NCBI RefSeq assembly: GCF_000744655.1
Contig: NZ_JQMJ01000004.1
Span: forward strand, 3,038,001-3,102,000
From: Streptacidiphilus rugosus AM-16
GTDB lineage: Bacteria > Actinomycetota > Actinomycetes > Streptomycetales > Streptomycetaceae
DNA: 64,000 nt
Direction of reading: 5' to 3'
Position numbers and translations under genes: made by a program. This document shows, in pieces, positions 33,311-45,231 of this stretch. Every line of letters begins with the position of its first letter. The first letter of the stretch is position 1. The notes under the pieces are model-generated. The model searched no databases, was not told where the DNA came from, and worked only from the letters and a program-made list of their open reading frames with translations.

Positions 33311-36300
33311 TCAGCGCATCGACCCGGTCCGCAGCAGCGTGCGGATGACCCGCATCGCGACGCTGAGGTTGGCCAGGTCGTACGACTCCGACGTCCTTAT
33401 GTCGTCGAGCGTGGTCCGGGCGCGGTTGACCAGCGTGGCGTTGGTCTCGGACCAGGCCTGGAAGCGCTCCTCCGGGGTCGCGCCGGGCTCGCCGTGGCCC
33501 AGCATGTCCGCGGTGAGCGTGGCGTGGGCCGCGAAGAGGTCCTCGCGGATGGCCGCGCGGGCCATCGACTGCCAGCGGTCGGTGCGCGGCAGCTCGATGA
33601 TCCGGTCCAGCAGCTCGGCGATCTGCAGGCGCGAACCGAGGTCGTAGTAGACCTTGGCGACCTCCATCACGTCGGCGCCCTTGCGGTCCGCCACCTCGAT
33701 GATGTCCAGCGAGGGGAAGGCCGAGGAGAGACCGGCGAACCTGATCGCCAGCTCCTCGGGGACGCCGGCCTCCAGCAGCTCGTCGCGGACGCTCTCGTAC
33801 CAGGCCAGGTCCGAGCCCTGGACCAGCTCGGGCACCCTGTCCCAGACCAGGTTGACCCGCTCGCGGAAGACCTCGATGGTCTCGGCGATGTCGAGCGGCT
33901 GGCGCCTGTTGTTGAGCAGCCAGCGGGTGGCGCGCTCGACCAGACGACGCGCGTGCAGGCGCATCTTGGTCTGCACGTCGGCCGGGACCTCGTTGTCCAG
34001 CGCCTCGACGGACCGCCACAGGCCCTTGAGGTCGAAGATCGCGCGGGCCGCGCTGTGCGAGCGGACGATCTCCTCGTAGGTCGCGCCCGTCTCCTCCTTG
34101 AGGCGGAAGGCGAAGGTGCAGCCGCCGCGGTTGATGGTCTCGTTGACCACGACCGTGGTGATGATCTCGCGGCGCAGTGCGTGCGAGTCGATCTGCTGCT
34201 CGAAGCGCGTCTGCAGCTGCGGCGGGAAGTAGCGGTGCAGCTTGCCCTGGAGGTACGGGTCGTCCGGCAGGTCCGAGGCGAGGATCTCGTCGGCCAGGGT
34301 GATCTTCGTGTAGGCCAGCAGCACGGCCAGCTCGGGCTGGGTCAGCCCGCGCCCGGCCGCCGCGCGCTCACGGATCTGCGCGTTGCTGGGCAGGAACTCC
34401 AGGGCCCGGTTGAGGTGCCCGTCCGCGACCAGCCTGCGGATCATCCGCTGGTGCACGTTGAGCATGCTCGGCGCCTGCGAGAGGGCGTTGGCCAGGGCGA
34501 CGTTCTGCGCGTAGTTGTTCTGCAGCACGTGCTCGCCGACGGCGTCGGTCATCTCGGCCAGCAGGGCGTTGCGCTGCTTGGTCGTCATGTCGCCGTCCAT
34601 GACGACCTGGTTGAGCAGGATCTTGATGTTCACCTCGTGGTCCGAGGTGTCCACGCCCGCCGAGTTGTCGATGGCGTCGGTGTTGACCGCGCCGCCCTCG
34701 CCGCCGTTGCCGAGGGTCGCGAACTCGATCCGGCCCAGCTGGGTCGCGCCCAGGTTGCCGCCCTCGCCGAGGACCTTGACCCGCAGCGCGCCGCCGTCGA
34801 CGCGGATCGCGTCGTTGGCCTTGTCGCCGACCTCGGCGTTGTTCTCGGTCGAGGCCTTGACGTAGGTGCCGATGCCGCCGTTCCACAGCAGGTCGACCGG
34901 GGCGAGCAGGATCGCCTTCATCAGCTCGGCCGGGGTCATCCGGGAGACGCCCGCCTCGATGCCCAGCGCCTCGCGCATCTGCGGGGTGATGGTGATCGCC
35001 TTGGCGCTGCGCGGGAAGATGCCGCCGCCCGCCGAGATCAGCTTGGCGTCGTAGTCCTCCCAGGAGCTGCGCGGCAGGTCGAAGAGGCGCTTGCGCTCGA
35101 CGAAGGTGCCGGCGGAGTCCGGGTTCGGGTCCACGAAGATGTGGCGGTGGTCGAAGGCCGCGACCAGCCGGATGTGCTCGCTGAGCAGCATGCCGTTGCC
35201 GAAGACGTCACCGGACATGTCGCCGATGCCGACGACGGTGAAGTCCTCCGCCTGGGTGTCGTGGCCCAGTTCGCGGAAGTGGCGCTTGACCGACTCCCAG
35301 GCGCCGCGGGCGGTGATGCCCATGCCCTTGTGGTCGTAGCCGGCCGAGCCGCCCGAGGCGAAGGCGTCGCCCAGCCAGAACTCGTACTCGCCCGCCACGC
35401 CGTTGGCGATGTCGGAGAAGGTCGCGGTGCCCTTGTCGGCGGCGACGACCAGGTAGGTGTCGTCGGCGTCGTGGCGGACCACGTCCTTGGGCGGCACGAC
35501 CTCGCCGGCGACCAGGTTGTCGGTGATGTCGAGCAGACCCGAGATGAAGGTCCGGTAGGAGGAGATGCCCTCGTCCATCCAGGCCTGGCGGTCGGCCGCC
35601 GGGTCGGGGAGCTGCTTGGCGAAGAAGCCGCCCTTGGAGCCGACCGGCACGATGACGGTGTTCTTCACCATCTGCGCCTTGACCAGGCCGAGGATCTCGG
35701 TGCGGAAGTCCTCACGGCGGTCGGACCAGCGCAGGCCGCCTCGGGCGACCTTGCCGAAGCGCAGGTGCACGCCCTCGACCTGGGGCGAGTAGACCCAGAT
35801 CTCGAAGGCGGGACGCGGGGCCGGCAGGTCGGGGATGGCCTGCGGGTCGAACTTCATCGACACGTAGGCGTGCGGCTCGCCCGCCGCGTCGCGCTGGAAG
35901 AAGTTGGTGCGCAGGGTGGCCCGGATCAGCGAGAGGAAGGAGCGCAGGATGCGGTCCTCGTCGAGGCTGACGACCTGGTCCAGGGCGCCGTCGAGCTCCT
36001 CCAGGATGCCCTCGGTCAGCTCGGCCGCGCTGTGCGTGTGCGCGGGCGAGAGCCGGGCCTCGAAGAGGTTCACCAGCAGCCGGGTCACGTGGACGTTGTT
36101 GAGGAGCGCGTCCTCCATGTAGTCCTGCGAGAAGGCGACGCCCGCCTGGCGCAGGTACTTGGCGTAGGCGCGGAGCACCATGGCCTGACGCCAGCTCAGC
36201 GCGGCGCGCAGGACGAGGGAGTTGAAGCCGTCGTTCTCCGCCTTGCCGGTCCAGACGGCGGCGAAGGCCTCCTGGAAGCGCTCGCGGCTCTCGTCGGTGA

Positions 36301-38197
36301 TGCTGTCGGCGATCTCCGGACGCAGCTTGAGGCCGAAGTCGTAGACCCAGGCCACGGCGTCGTTGGTGCGGCGCAGCTCGTAGGGGTGCTCGTCGAGCAC
36401 CTCGACGCCCAGGCGGGAGAGGACCGGCAGCACCTCGGTGAGCGAGACCGAGCCGCCCTCCCAATAGATCTTGAAGCGGCGCTCGTCGCCCTCGGCGTCG
36501 ACCGGCTGGTAGAGGTTGAGGCGGAAGTCCCCGGCCCCGCTCAGCGCCTCCAGCTGCCGCAGGTCGGCGACGCCGGTGGCGGGGGTGAAGTCGGCGCGGT
36601 AGCCGTCGGGGAAGGCGTTGTTGTAGCGACGGGCCGCCTCGGCGGCGCGCTCCTCGCCGCACTCGCGGACCAGCACCTCGTTGAAGCCGTCGGCCCAGGA
36701 ACGGGCGGCCTCGGCGAGCTTGGCCTCCAGCCGGTCGATGTCCGACTCGGTCAGGTGCGGCAGCTCGGTGCCGGAGGGCACCCGGATGACGAAGTGCAGA
36801 CGGGCCAGGACCGACTCGGTGTTCCACGCGGTGTAGTCGATCGTGGCGCCGCCGAGCTCCTGCATCAGCAGGTCCATCAGGCGGAGCCGGACACGGGTGG
36901 TGTAGCGGTCACGCGGCAGGTAGACCAGCGCGGAGAAGTAGCGGCCGTACTCGTCCTGGCGCAGGAACATGCGCAGCTTGCGGCGCTCCTGGAGGTAGAG
37001 CACGGAGTGCGCGATGGAGAGCAGCTCCTCGACCGGGGTCTGGAAGAGCTCGTCGCGCGGGTAGGTCTCCAGGATCTGGACCAGGTCGCGGCCGTCGTGG
37101 CTCTCGGCGCTGAAGCCGGACTCGGCCAGCACCTCGGTCACCTTGCGGCGGGCGACCGGCACGCGGTTGACCGACTCGGTGTAGGCGGCGGCGGAGAGCA
37201 GGCCGAGGAAGCGGCGCTCGCCGATGACGTTGCCCTGGGCGTCGAACTTCTTGACGCCGACGTAGTCCAGGTAGGACGGGCGGTGCACGGTGGCGCGGCT
37301 GTTGGCCTTGGTCAGCACCAGCAGCTTCTGCTCGCGGGCCTTGGCGCGGGCCGGCGCGGTCAGGCGGCCGAAGGAGGAGGACGAGCTGGCCTTGGGGTCG
37401 GAGCGCAGGATGCCGAGGCCGGTGCCGGGCACGGCGTGCAGCGCGTCCTCGCCGTCCTCGGTCTGCACCAGGTCGTACTCGCGGTAGCCGAGGAAGGTGA
37501 AGTGGTCGTCGGCGAGCCAGCGGAGCAGGTCCCAGGTCTCGGCGACCTCCTGCTCGGCCAGGCCGGCCGGCGGGGTCGCCTGGAGCTCGTCGGAGAGGCG
37601 GAGCGCGGAGTCGCGCATCTTCGACCAGTCCTCGACGACCTCGCGGACGTCGCCCAGCACGCGGCGCAGGTCCACCTCGATGGCGCGCAGGTCGTCACGG
37701 TCGGTCTCGCGGTCGATCTCGATGTGCATCCACGACTCGAGCAGCGCGTCGGCCGGGCGGTCGGCGGCGCAGGCGTCGGCGTCGAGGACCTCGAGAAGCT
37801 TGCCGGTGATGTCGCGGCGGACCAGCAGCTGCGGGTGGATCACCACGTGGATGCCGCGGTCCTGGCGGGTCAGCTCGTTGGTGACCGAGTCGACCAGGAA
37901 GGGCATGTCGTCGGTGACGACCTCGACCACGGTGTGGCCGCAGGACCAGCCGTTCTCCTCGACGGTCGGGGTGTACACCCGGACCTCGGCCGAGCCCTGC
38001 GGGCGCTTCGCCGCGAGCCGGTGGTGGGAGGCCGCCGCGCCGTAGACGTCGACCGGATCCCGGTCGAGCAGGTCCTCGGGGGCTGTGTGCAGGTAGTAGT
38101 GCTTCAGGTAGGAGGCAAGGGCGCCGTTGCCGAGCGCCTCTCCCTGAGCTGCCTTGCTGAGCAGTTCGGCCTTAGCTGCGTCCAGCTGGGTCTGCAT
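33311..38197 (-). CDS. gdh: NAD-specific glutamate dehydrogenase, 180-kDa type
   Basis: A 1628-residue enzyme of the large NAD-GDH class first characterised in Streptomyces clavuligerus. It oxidatively deaminates glutamate to 2-oxoglutarate and ammonium. The N-terminal half carries regulatory ACT-like regions (for example DMPFLVDSVTNELTR). The catalytic core follows residue about 700, with KVARGGLRWSDRREDFRTEILGL, SKGGFFAKQLP, GMGITARGAWESVKRHF, FTVVGIGDMSGDVFGNGML and HRHIFVDPNPD. The length matches the family. The ATG at 38197 follows AGGA six bases upstream and gives MQTQLDAAKAE. PruA, which produces glutamate, is encoded upstream on the same strand, so the two genes form a proline-to-2-oxoglutarate route. 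The identification is secure. Confidence 0.94.
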   Translation of the reverse strand: MQTQLDAAKAELLSKAAQGEALGNGALASYLKHYYLHTAPEDLLDRDPVDVYGAAASHHRLAAKRPQGSAEVRVYTPTVEENGWSCGHTVVEVVTDDMPFLVDSVTNELTRQDRGIHVVIHPQLLVRRDITGKLLEVLDADACAADRPADALLESWMHIEIDRETDRDDLRAIEVDLRRVLGDVREVVEDWSKMRDSALRLSDELQATPPAGLAEQEVAETWDLLRWLADDHFTFLGYREYDLVQTEDGEDALHAVPGTGLGILRSDPKASSSSSFGRLTAPARAKAREQKLLVLTKANSRATVHRPSYLDYVGVKKFDAQGNVIGERRFLGLLSAAAYTESVNRVPVARRKVTEVLAESGFSAESHDGRDLVQILETYPRDELFQTPVEELLSIAHSVLYLQERRKLRMFLRQDEYGRYFSALVYLPRDRYTTRVRLRLMDLLMQELGGATIDYTAWNTESVLARLHFVIRVPSGTELPHLTESDIDRLEAKLAEAARSWADGFNEVLVRECGEERAAEAARRYNNAFPDGYRADFTPATGVADLRQLEALSGAGDFRLNLYQPVDAEGDERRFKIYWEGGSVSLTEVLPVLSRLGVEVLDEHPYELRRTNDAVAWVYDFGLKLRPEIADSITDESRERFQEAFAAVWTGKAENDGFNSLVLRAALSWRQAMVLRAYAKYLRQAGVAFSQDYMEDALLNNVHVTRLLVNLFEARLSPAHTHSAAELTEGILEELDGALDQVVSLDEDRILRSFLSLIRATLRTNFFQRDAAGEPHAYVSMKFDPQAIPDLPAPRPAFEIWVYSPQVEGVHLRFGKVARGGLRWSDRREDFRTEILGLVKAQMVKNTVIVPVGSKGGFFAKQLPDPAADRQAWMDEGISSYRTFISGLLDITDNLVAGEVVPPKDVVRHDADDTYLVVAADKGTATFSDIANGVAGEYEFWLGDAFASGGSAGYDHKGMGITARGAWESVKRHFRELGHDTQAEDFTVVGIGDMSGDVFGNGMLLSEHIRLVAAFDHRHIFVDPNPDSAGTFVERKRLFDLPRSSWEDYDAKLISAGGGIFPRSAKAITITPQMREALGIEAGVSRMTPAELMKAILLAPVDLLWNGGIGTYVKASTENNAEVGDKANDAIRVDGGALRVKVLGEGGNLGATQLGRIEFATLGNGGEGGAVNTDAIDNSAGVDTSDHEVNIKILLNQVVMDGDMTTKQRNALLAEMTDAVGEHVLQNNYAQNVALANALSQAPSMLNVHQRMIRRLVADGHLNRALEFLPSNAQIRERAAAGRGLTQPELAVLLAYTKITLADEILASDLPDDPYLQGKLHRYFPPQLQTRFEQQIDSHALRREIITTVVVNETINRGGCTFAFRLKEETGATYEEIVRSHSAARAIFDLKGLWRSVEALDNEVPADVQTKMRLHARRLVERATRWLLNNRRQPLDIAETIEVFRERVNLVWDRVPELVQGSDLAWYESVRDELLEAGVPEELAIRFAGLSSAFPSLDIIEVADRKGADVMEVAKVYYDLGSRLQIAELLDRIIELPRTDRWQSMARAAIREDLFAAHATLTADMLGHGEPGATPEERFQAWSETNATLVNRARTTLDDIRTSESYDLANLSVAMRVIRTLLRTGSMR

Positions 38198-38530
38198 GAC
38201 TGATCCTGGCTCCTGTCGCGCGCCGTTGCGTGACTCGGTGGGTGCACGGTTACGTCGGTAGGCATCGGTTTGCCCATGATCCACCGGGTCTGTCCCTATC
38301 CTCCCCCATCGCGAGGGATGATCGGACAAGCCTTGGTGGTTCCGGTCGAGCCTAACCGGGGTAGGAGTACATGTCCCGGGCCGGATCGGTGCACTGCGTC
38401 AGGATCTTTGGGCCGTGCTGTACGACTTGTCCAAGGGCATGCGTACGAGGCCTTCCACCTTGTTCACCTGGGAGCCTCTCCCCTCGGCCTCACACGCCCC
38501 ACCAGCCCCTCGCCACTCCTCCGGCGCCCC
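38198..38530. promoter_or_regulatory. Intergenic region upstream of NAD-GDH
   Basis: 333 bases between the pruA stop and the GDH start, both on the minus strand. I see no gene, no dispersed repeat and no strong hairpin. It probably holds the GDH promoter. A cttgtccgatc on the minus strand near 38324-38334 is -35-like but has no matching -10 at normal spacing. Confidence 0.3.
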
Positions 38531-40168
38531 TCACCCCATGTGCGGATAGCGGTGGTCGGTCGGCGGCACGAACGTCTCCTTGATGGAACGCGTGGACGTC
38601 CAGCGCAGCAGGTTCTGCTTCGCGCCCGCCTTGTCGTTGGTCCCCGAAGCCCGTCCGCCGCCGAACGGCTGCTGCCCCACGACCGCGCCGGTCGGCTTGT
38701 CGTTGACGTAGAAGTTGCCCGCGGCGAAGCGGAGCCTGGCCGTGGCGCGGGCGATCGCCGCCCGGTCCTGGGCGATGACCGCGCCGGTCAGGGCATAGGG
38801 GGCGGCGGCATCGACCAGGTCCATCGTCTGTTCCCAGCGCGCGTCCTCGTAGACGTGCACGGCCAGGATCGGGCCGAAGTACTCGGTGGCGAAGATCTCG
38901 TGGCGTGGGTCGGTGGAGGTGATCACGGTCGGGCCGACGAACCAGCCGATGGCGTCGTCGCAGTGGCCCCCGGCGACGATGTCGAGGCTGTGGTCGTCAC
39001 GGGCGCGGGCGATGGCGCCGGCGTTCTTGGCGTAGGCGCGGTCGTCGATCAGCGCGCCCATGAAGTTGGACAGATCGGCCACGTCGCCCGCGGTCAGCCC
39101 GCGCACCTCGTCGAGGAAGTCGTCCTTGATCGCCCGCCAGACGCTGCGGGGGATGTAGGCGCGCGAGGCGGCCGAGCACTTCTGGCCCTGGTACTCGAAG
39201 GCGCCACGGATCAGCGCCGTCTTCAGCACGGCGGGGTCGGCGCTCGGGTGGGCCAGGACGAAGTCCTTGCCGCCGGTCTCCCCGACCAGGCGCGGATAGG
39301 AGCGGTAGGAACCGATGTTCGCGCCGACCGTCTGCCACAGGTGCTGGAAGGTGGCGGTCGAGCCGGTGAAGTGGATCCCGGCGAGTGCGGGGTGGGTCAG
39401 CGCGACCTGGGAGAGCGCGCGGCCGTCGCCGGTCACCATGTTGATCACGCCGGGCGGCAGCCCGGCCGCCTCCAGCACCCGCATCACGGCGTGGGCGGAG
39501 AGCGTCTGGGTGGGCGAGGGCTTCCAGACGACGGTGTTGCCCATCAGCGCCGGAGCGGTGGGGAGGTTGCCGGCGATGGCGGTGAAGTTGAACGGGGTGA
39601 CGGCGCAGACGAAGCCCTCCAGCGGCCGGTGGTCGGCCCGGTTCCACACCCCGGGGCTGCTGACCGGCTGGTCGGCGAGCAGCTCGCGGGCGAAGTGCAC
39701 GTTCCAGCGCCAGAAGTCGACCAGCTCGCAGGGCGCGTCGATCTCCGCCTGCTGCGCGGTCTTGGACTGGCCGAGCATGGTGGCGGCGGCGACGGTCTCC
39801 CGGTAGGGCCCCGCCAGCAGGTCGGCGGCCTTCAGGAACACGGCCGCACGGTCGTCGAAGCTCAGCTCCCGCCAGGCTGGCGCCGCGGCCAGAGCAGCGT
39901 CGACGGCCTGGCCCACGTCCTCGGCCGTCGCGTTCCCGAGCACGCCCAGCCGTGCGGAGTGGTGGTGCGGCTGCGCCACGTCGATCCGTTCGCCGCCGCC
40001 GAGACGCTGCATGCCGCCGACGGTCATGGTGAGCGGGGTGTCGCTCGCCGCGGCGAACTCGGCCAGCCGCGCCTCCAGTCTGGCCCGCTCGGGACTGCCG
40101 GGAGCGTAGCCGTGGACCGGCTCGTTCAGCGGGGCCGGGACCTGGGTGACCGCGTCGAGATCTGACAT
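38531..40168 (-). CDS. pruA: L-glutamate gamma-semialdehyde (1-pyrroline-5-carboxylate) dehydrogenase
   Basis: A 545-residue NAD-dependent aldehyde dehydrogenase oxidising glutamate semialdehyde to glutamate, the second step of proline breakdown. It shows the general-base Glu297 in VGETGGKDF, the nucleophile Cys331 in YQGQKCSAASR, the cofactor-binding FTGST and a C-terminal QQPFGGGRASGTNDKAG typical of P5C dehydrogenases. The ATG at 40168 lies 7 bases after the HAD hydrolase stop, so the two are co-transcribed. There is no fused proline dehydrogenase domain and no putB-like gene nearby. Confidence 0.93.
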   Translation of the reverse strand: MSDLDAVTQVPAPLNEPVHGYAPGSPERARLEARLAEFAAASDTPLTMTVGGMQRLGGGERIDVAQPHHHSARLGVLGNATAEDVGQAVDAALAAAPAWRELSFDDRAAVFLKAADLLAGPYRETVAAATMLGQSKTAQQAEIDAPCELVDFWRWNVHFARELLADQPVSSPGVWNRADHRPLEGFVCAVTPFNFTAIAGNLPTAPALMGNTVVWKPSPTQTLSAHAVMRVLEAAGLPPGVINMVTGDGRALSQVALTHPALAGIHFTGSTATFQHLWQTVGANIGSYRSYPRLVGETGGKDFVLAHPSADPAVLKTALIRGAFEYQGQKCSAASRAYIPRSVWRAIKDDFLDEVRGLTAGDVADLSNFMGALIDDRAYAKNAGAIARARDDHSLDIVAGGHCDDAIGWFVGPTVITSTDPRHEIFATEYFGPILAVHVYEDARWEQTMDLVDAAAPYALTGAVIAQDRAAIARATARLRFAAGNFYVNDKPTGAVVGQQPFGGGRASGTNDKAGAKQNLLRWTSTRSIKETFVPPTDHRYPHMG

Positions 40169-40175
40169 GCAGTCA

Positions 40176-40823
40176 TCATGCGACGAGCGCCTCCGCGCAG
40201 GCGACAGCCTCGGCCAGAGTGTCGGCCACCGGCACTCCGATGCGGGACAGCTCGCGCCGCGATCCGGCCCCGCCGGTGTACAGCACCGACCGCACCCCCG
40301 CCTCGGCGGCGGCCGCGGCGTCGTCGGGGACGTCGCCGATCAGGACGACGACGGCCGGGTCGACCTCGCCGCCGAGGTGGGCGAGGTGCCGTATCAGGTA
40401 CTGGCCCTTGCCGGAGATGCCGGAGGTGCCGTCCCGGCCGTCGACCCGGCGGAAGTGGCTCTCGATCCCCAGGCTGCGCACGAGCGGGACCAGTTCGTCG
40501 TGCCCGTACATGGACAGCAGCGACTGCGAGGCCCTGGCCCGCAGGATCTCCATCGCGCCCACGGCGAGGCCGCAGCTGTCACGCCTGGCCGTGTAGTGCT
40601 CGTGGAAGACGGCGTCCATCCGCTGCCACTCCTCGGTGGACGGCATCCGGCCCAGGCGGTCGGCATAGCAGTCGATCACCGGCACGCGGTACCACTCGCG
40701 GTACTCGGCCACGCTGAACGACGGCAGCCCGAGCTCCGCGAAGGCGGCGTTGCTCGCCCCCACCACGGCCTCGATGTCGTCGAAGAGGGTGCCGTTCCAG
40801 TCCCAGACGATGTGTGCGCGCAT
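40176..40823 (-). CDS. HAD-superfamily hydrolase
   Basis: A 215-residue HAD phosphatase of the phosphoglycolate-phosphatase-like kind. Motif I reads VWDWNGTLFDD: the nucleophile Asp8 is present, but the usual second Asp is Asn10, a variant seen in some actinobacterial HADs. Motif II is in LLSMYG, motif III is the Lys in SGISGKGQYL, and motif IV is LIGDVPDDAAAA. The substrate is unknown. The ATG at 40823 is favoured because no GTG or TTG lies closer to the GAGGAG 13 bases upstream. It is followed after 7 bases by pruA and preceded by a DUF6912 gene, forming a probable operon. Confidence 0.82.
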   Translation of the reverse strand: MRAHIVWDWNGTLFDDIEAVVGASNAAFAELGLPSFSVAEYREWYRVPVIDCYADRLGRMPSTEEWQRMDAVFHEHYTARRDSCGLAVGAMEILRARASQSLLSMYGHDELVPLVRSLGIESHFRRVDGRDGTSGISGKGQYLIRHLAHLGGEVDPAVVVLIGDVPDDAAAAAEAGVRSVLYTGGAGSRRELSRIGVPVADTLAEAVACAEALVA

Positions 40824-40876
40824 GGTGGCGACGGTATCTCCTCGGTCCGACAGCGCGGCCGGCGCGGGTGAGAGGG

Positions 40877-41392
40877 TCACGGCAGCAGCCCGGGGATCTC
40901 CTGCGTCGCGAACCAGAGCAGCTCGTGGTCCTCGGCGCCGTCGACGGTGAAGCGGGCGTCCTCGTCCCCCGCGTCGGCGGCGGGCAGCGCGAGCGCGGCC
41001 GCGGCGACGTCCTCCAGCACCTCCGCGTCGTCCGCGTCCGCGTGCACGGCTGCGGCCTTGGCCAGCCGCAGCGACTCGCCCAGCAGCACGGCCCCGAGCG
41101 CGGCGGCGTCCTCGTGCTCGGCGTTCACCTGCAGCGTGACCGTCGCGTCCGGCACGTCCGCGGCGACGACGACCCGGCGGCGCGGCGCGTCCCCGTCCGC
41201 GGCCAGCAGCCGCAGCGACGCCTGGGCGGCGCGGACCAGGGCCGCGTACTCCAGCTCCTCGATGTCGTCGCTCAGGTACCACTCGCGCAGGGCCGGCGTC
41301 ACCGCGTAGGCGCGCAGCGGCGCGGGCGCGACGGCTCCGTCGGCGTGGGCCTGCGCGAGACCGGTCAGGGTGAGGGGCACGTACACGCGCAT
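40877..41392 (-). CDS. DUF6912 family protein
   Basis: A 171-residue Ala-rich protein beginning MRVYVPLTLTGLAQ, typical of a conserved actinobacterial family without known function (I recall the DUF6912 label). It has two alpha/beta repeats with RRVVVAADVPDA and FTVDGAEDHELLWFATQEI. No signal peptide, membrane segment or catalytic motif is evident. The ATG at 41392 has GGAG nine bases upstream. It is the first gene of the HAD-pruA group on the minus strand and divergent from the Rv3235-family gene. Confidence 0.7.
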   Translation of the reverse strand: MRVYVPLTLTGLAQAHADGAVAPAPLRAYAVTPALREWYLSDDIEELEYAALVRAAQASLRLLAADGDAPRRRVVVAADVPDATVTLQVNAEHEDAAALGAVLLGESLRLAKAAAVHADADDAEVLEDVAAAALALPAADAGDEDARFTVDGAEDHELLWFATQEIPGLLP

Positions 41393-41625
41393 CGCTGGCG
41401 CTCCGGTCGGGAAGGGTCGGCAGGGGTGGTCGGGCTTCCGGGCCCAGGATAGGCGGTCAACCCGACGCCGGTACGGCGGTCGCGCAGCGTAGCCGATCGA
41501 GTGGCTTTCCGTCGCTCCCGGTAACCGTCGGGCCATCGGGGGTTCGTACATCCTTGCAGGTCAGCATGGCATTTTCACTCGGATAAGTGATTCTGCCGAC
41601 GGCCTCCGGCCGGCTACGGGACTGC

Positions 41626-41654
41626 TTGCCGCGTCCCACGGGGCCGGATAGCAC
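41626..41654 (+). promoter_or_regulatory. Predicted promoter giving a leaderless Rv3235-family mRNA
   Basis: TTGCCG (41626-41631), a 17-base spacer, then TAGCAC (41649-41654). Only six bases separate the -10 from the ATG at 41661, so transcription would begin at or next to the start codon. That fits the lack of a ribosome binding site. Confidence 0.5.
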
Positions 41655-41660
41655 TGCCCC

Positions 41661-42101
41661 ATGAACACGACGACCCGCACCGCGCAGCGCCAGGCCGCCC
41701 CCGCCAACGTCCGGATCGGCCGCGTCCACAGCCTGGGCGCGACGCGCCGCCAGGCCCCCGGCACCACCCCGCACAACGCCTTGGCCCGCGCCTACGCCCA
41801 GCGCCTGCTGGAGGTCCTGACCGGCCTGCGGCCGCTGGAGCAGCTGCTCGCCTTCGCGACGGAGGACGTCTACTCCCGCGTCCGCACCCTCCGCGCCCTG
41901 GCCTGCCTCCGCGCCGACGGCTCGGCCCCGGTCCTGCACCGCGTCTTCGACTCCGCGCCGCGTCGCGACGCCCTGGAGATCACCGCCCTGGTCCGCGTGG
42001 GCGACCGCACCGAGACCCTCGCCTTCCGCCTCGAATGCCGCGCCCTCACCCGCAGCCAGCAGGCCACCTGGCGCTTCACGGCTCTGGAGAGCCGCTGGTG
42101 A
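41661..42101 (+). CDS. Rv3235 family protein
   Basis: A 146-residue basic protein of the family named after M. tuberculosis Rv3235, which is conserved next to secA in actinobacteria. The core (about 45-140) contains RLLEVLTGLRPLEQLLAFATEDVYSRV and a C-terminal beta-rich part ending QQATWRFTALESRW. The structural class resembles other small SecA-associated proteins, but no function is proven. It is convergent with secA, separated by a dispersed repeat. Confidence 0.8.
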   Translation: MNTTTRTAQRQAAPANVRIGRVHSLGATRRQAPGTTPHNALARAYAQRLLEVLTGLRPLEQLLAFATEDVYSRVRTLRALACLRADGSAPVLHRVFDSAPRRDALEITALVRVGDRTETLAFRLECRALTRSQQATWRFTALESRW

Positions 42102-42124
42102 GAAGCGAGCCAGTGGCAACGCCA

Positions 42125-42228
42125 AGGGGCGCGAGGAACTGCGCGAGCAACCACCCTGTGCGGATGGCCCTGCTCGTGCGGCGACTCCCCACTCACGGTG
42201 GCTTGTCGCGCAGTTCCCCGCGCCCCTG
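42125..42228. repeat. Dispersed inverted-repeat element, copy 5
   Basis: A 104-bp short-arm copy (aggggcgcgaggaactgcgc with its inverse gcgcagttccccgcgcccct) with the conserved ctgtgcggatggccctgctc core. It lies between the convergent Rv3235-family and secA genes. A partial extra right arm (gcgcccctggagagtgcgac) follows at 42257-42276, a remnant of a second copy that reaches the secA stop codon. Confidence 0.88.
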
Positions 42229-42274
42229 ATGGTGCAACGGGCCCGGCAGAGACTCGCGCCCCTGGAGAGTGCGA

Positions 42275-44995
<2,721 letters not shown>

Positions 44996-45231
44996 GTGGG
45001 CTGGCTCCTTGCCTGGGCGGACCGGGCGGCTGGTTTCTGGCACCTTGCTCGCGGTAACGATTGGGCCACCGCGAGCCCATCGTATGCGAGGAGCCCCACC
45101 AGCCGGGAGGTCCGTCAGCACGAGGGATGATGTCGTCCTTGAGAGTGGCATTCGTTTTACGGCGACAGCGGTCGAAAACGGACAGCGGAAATGCGGATGT
45201 TCGAAGGTGGGGCTTCCGGGATACTTCTTCG

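Noticed and set aside
33227..38203. A 1658-codon open frame on the plus strand opposite NAD-GDH
   Set aside because: It is the antisense shadow of a well-conserved GDH gene. High third-position GC removes stop codons on the opposite strand. The product is a low-complexity Arg/Val/Asp/Gly string with no motif.
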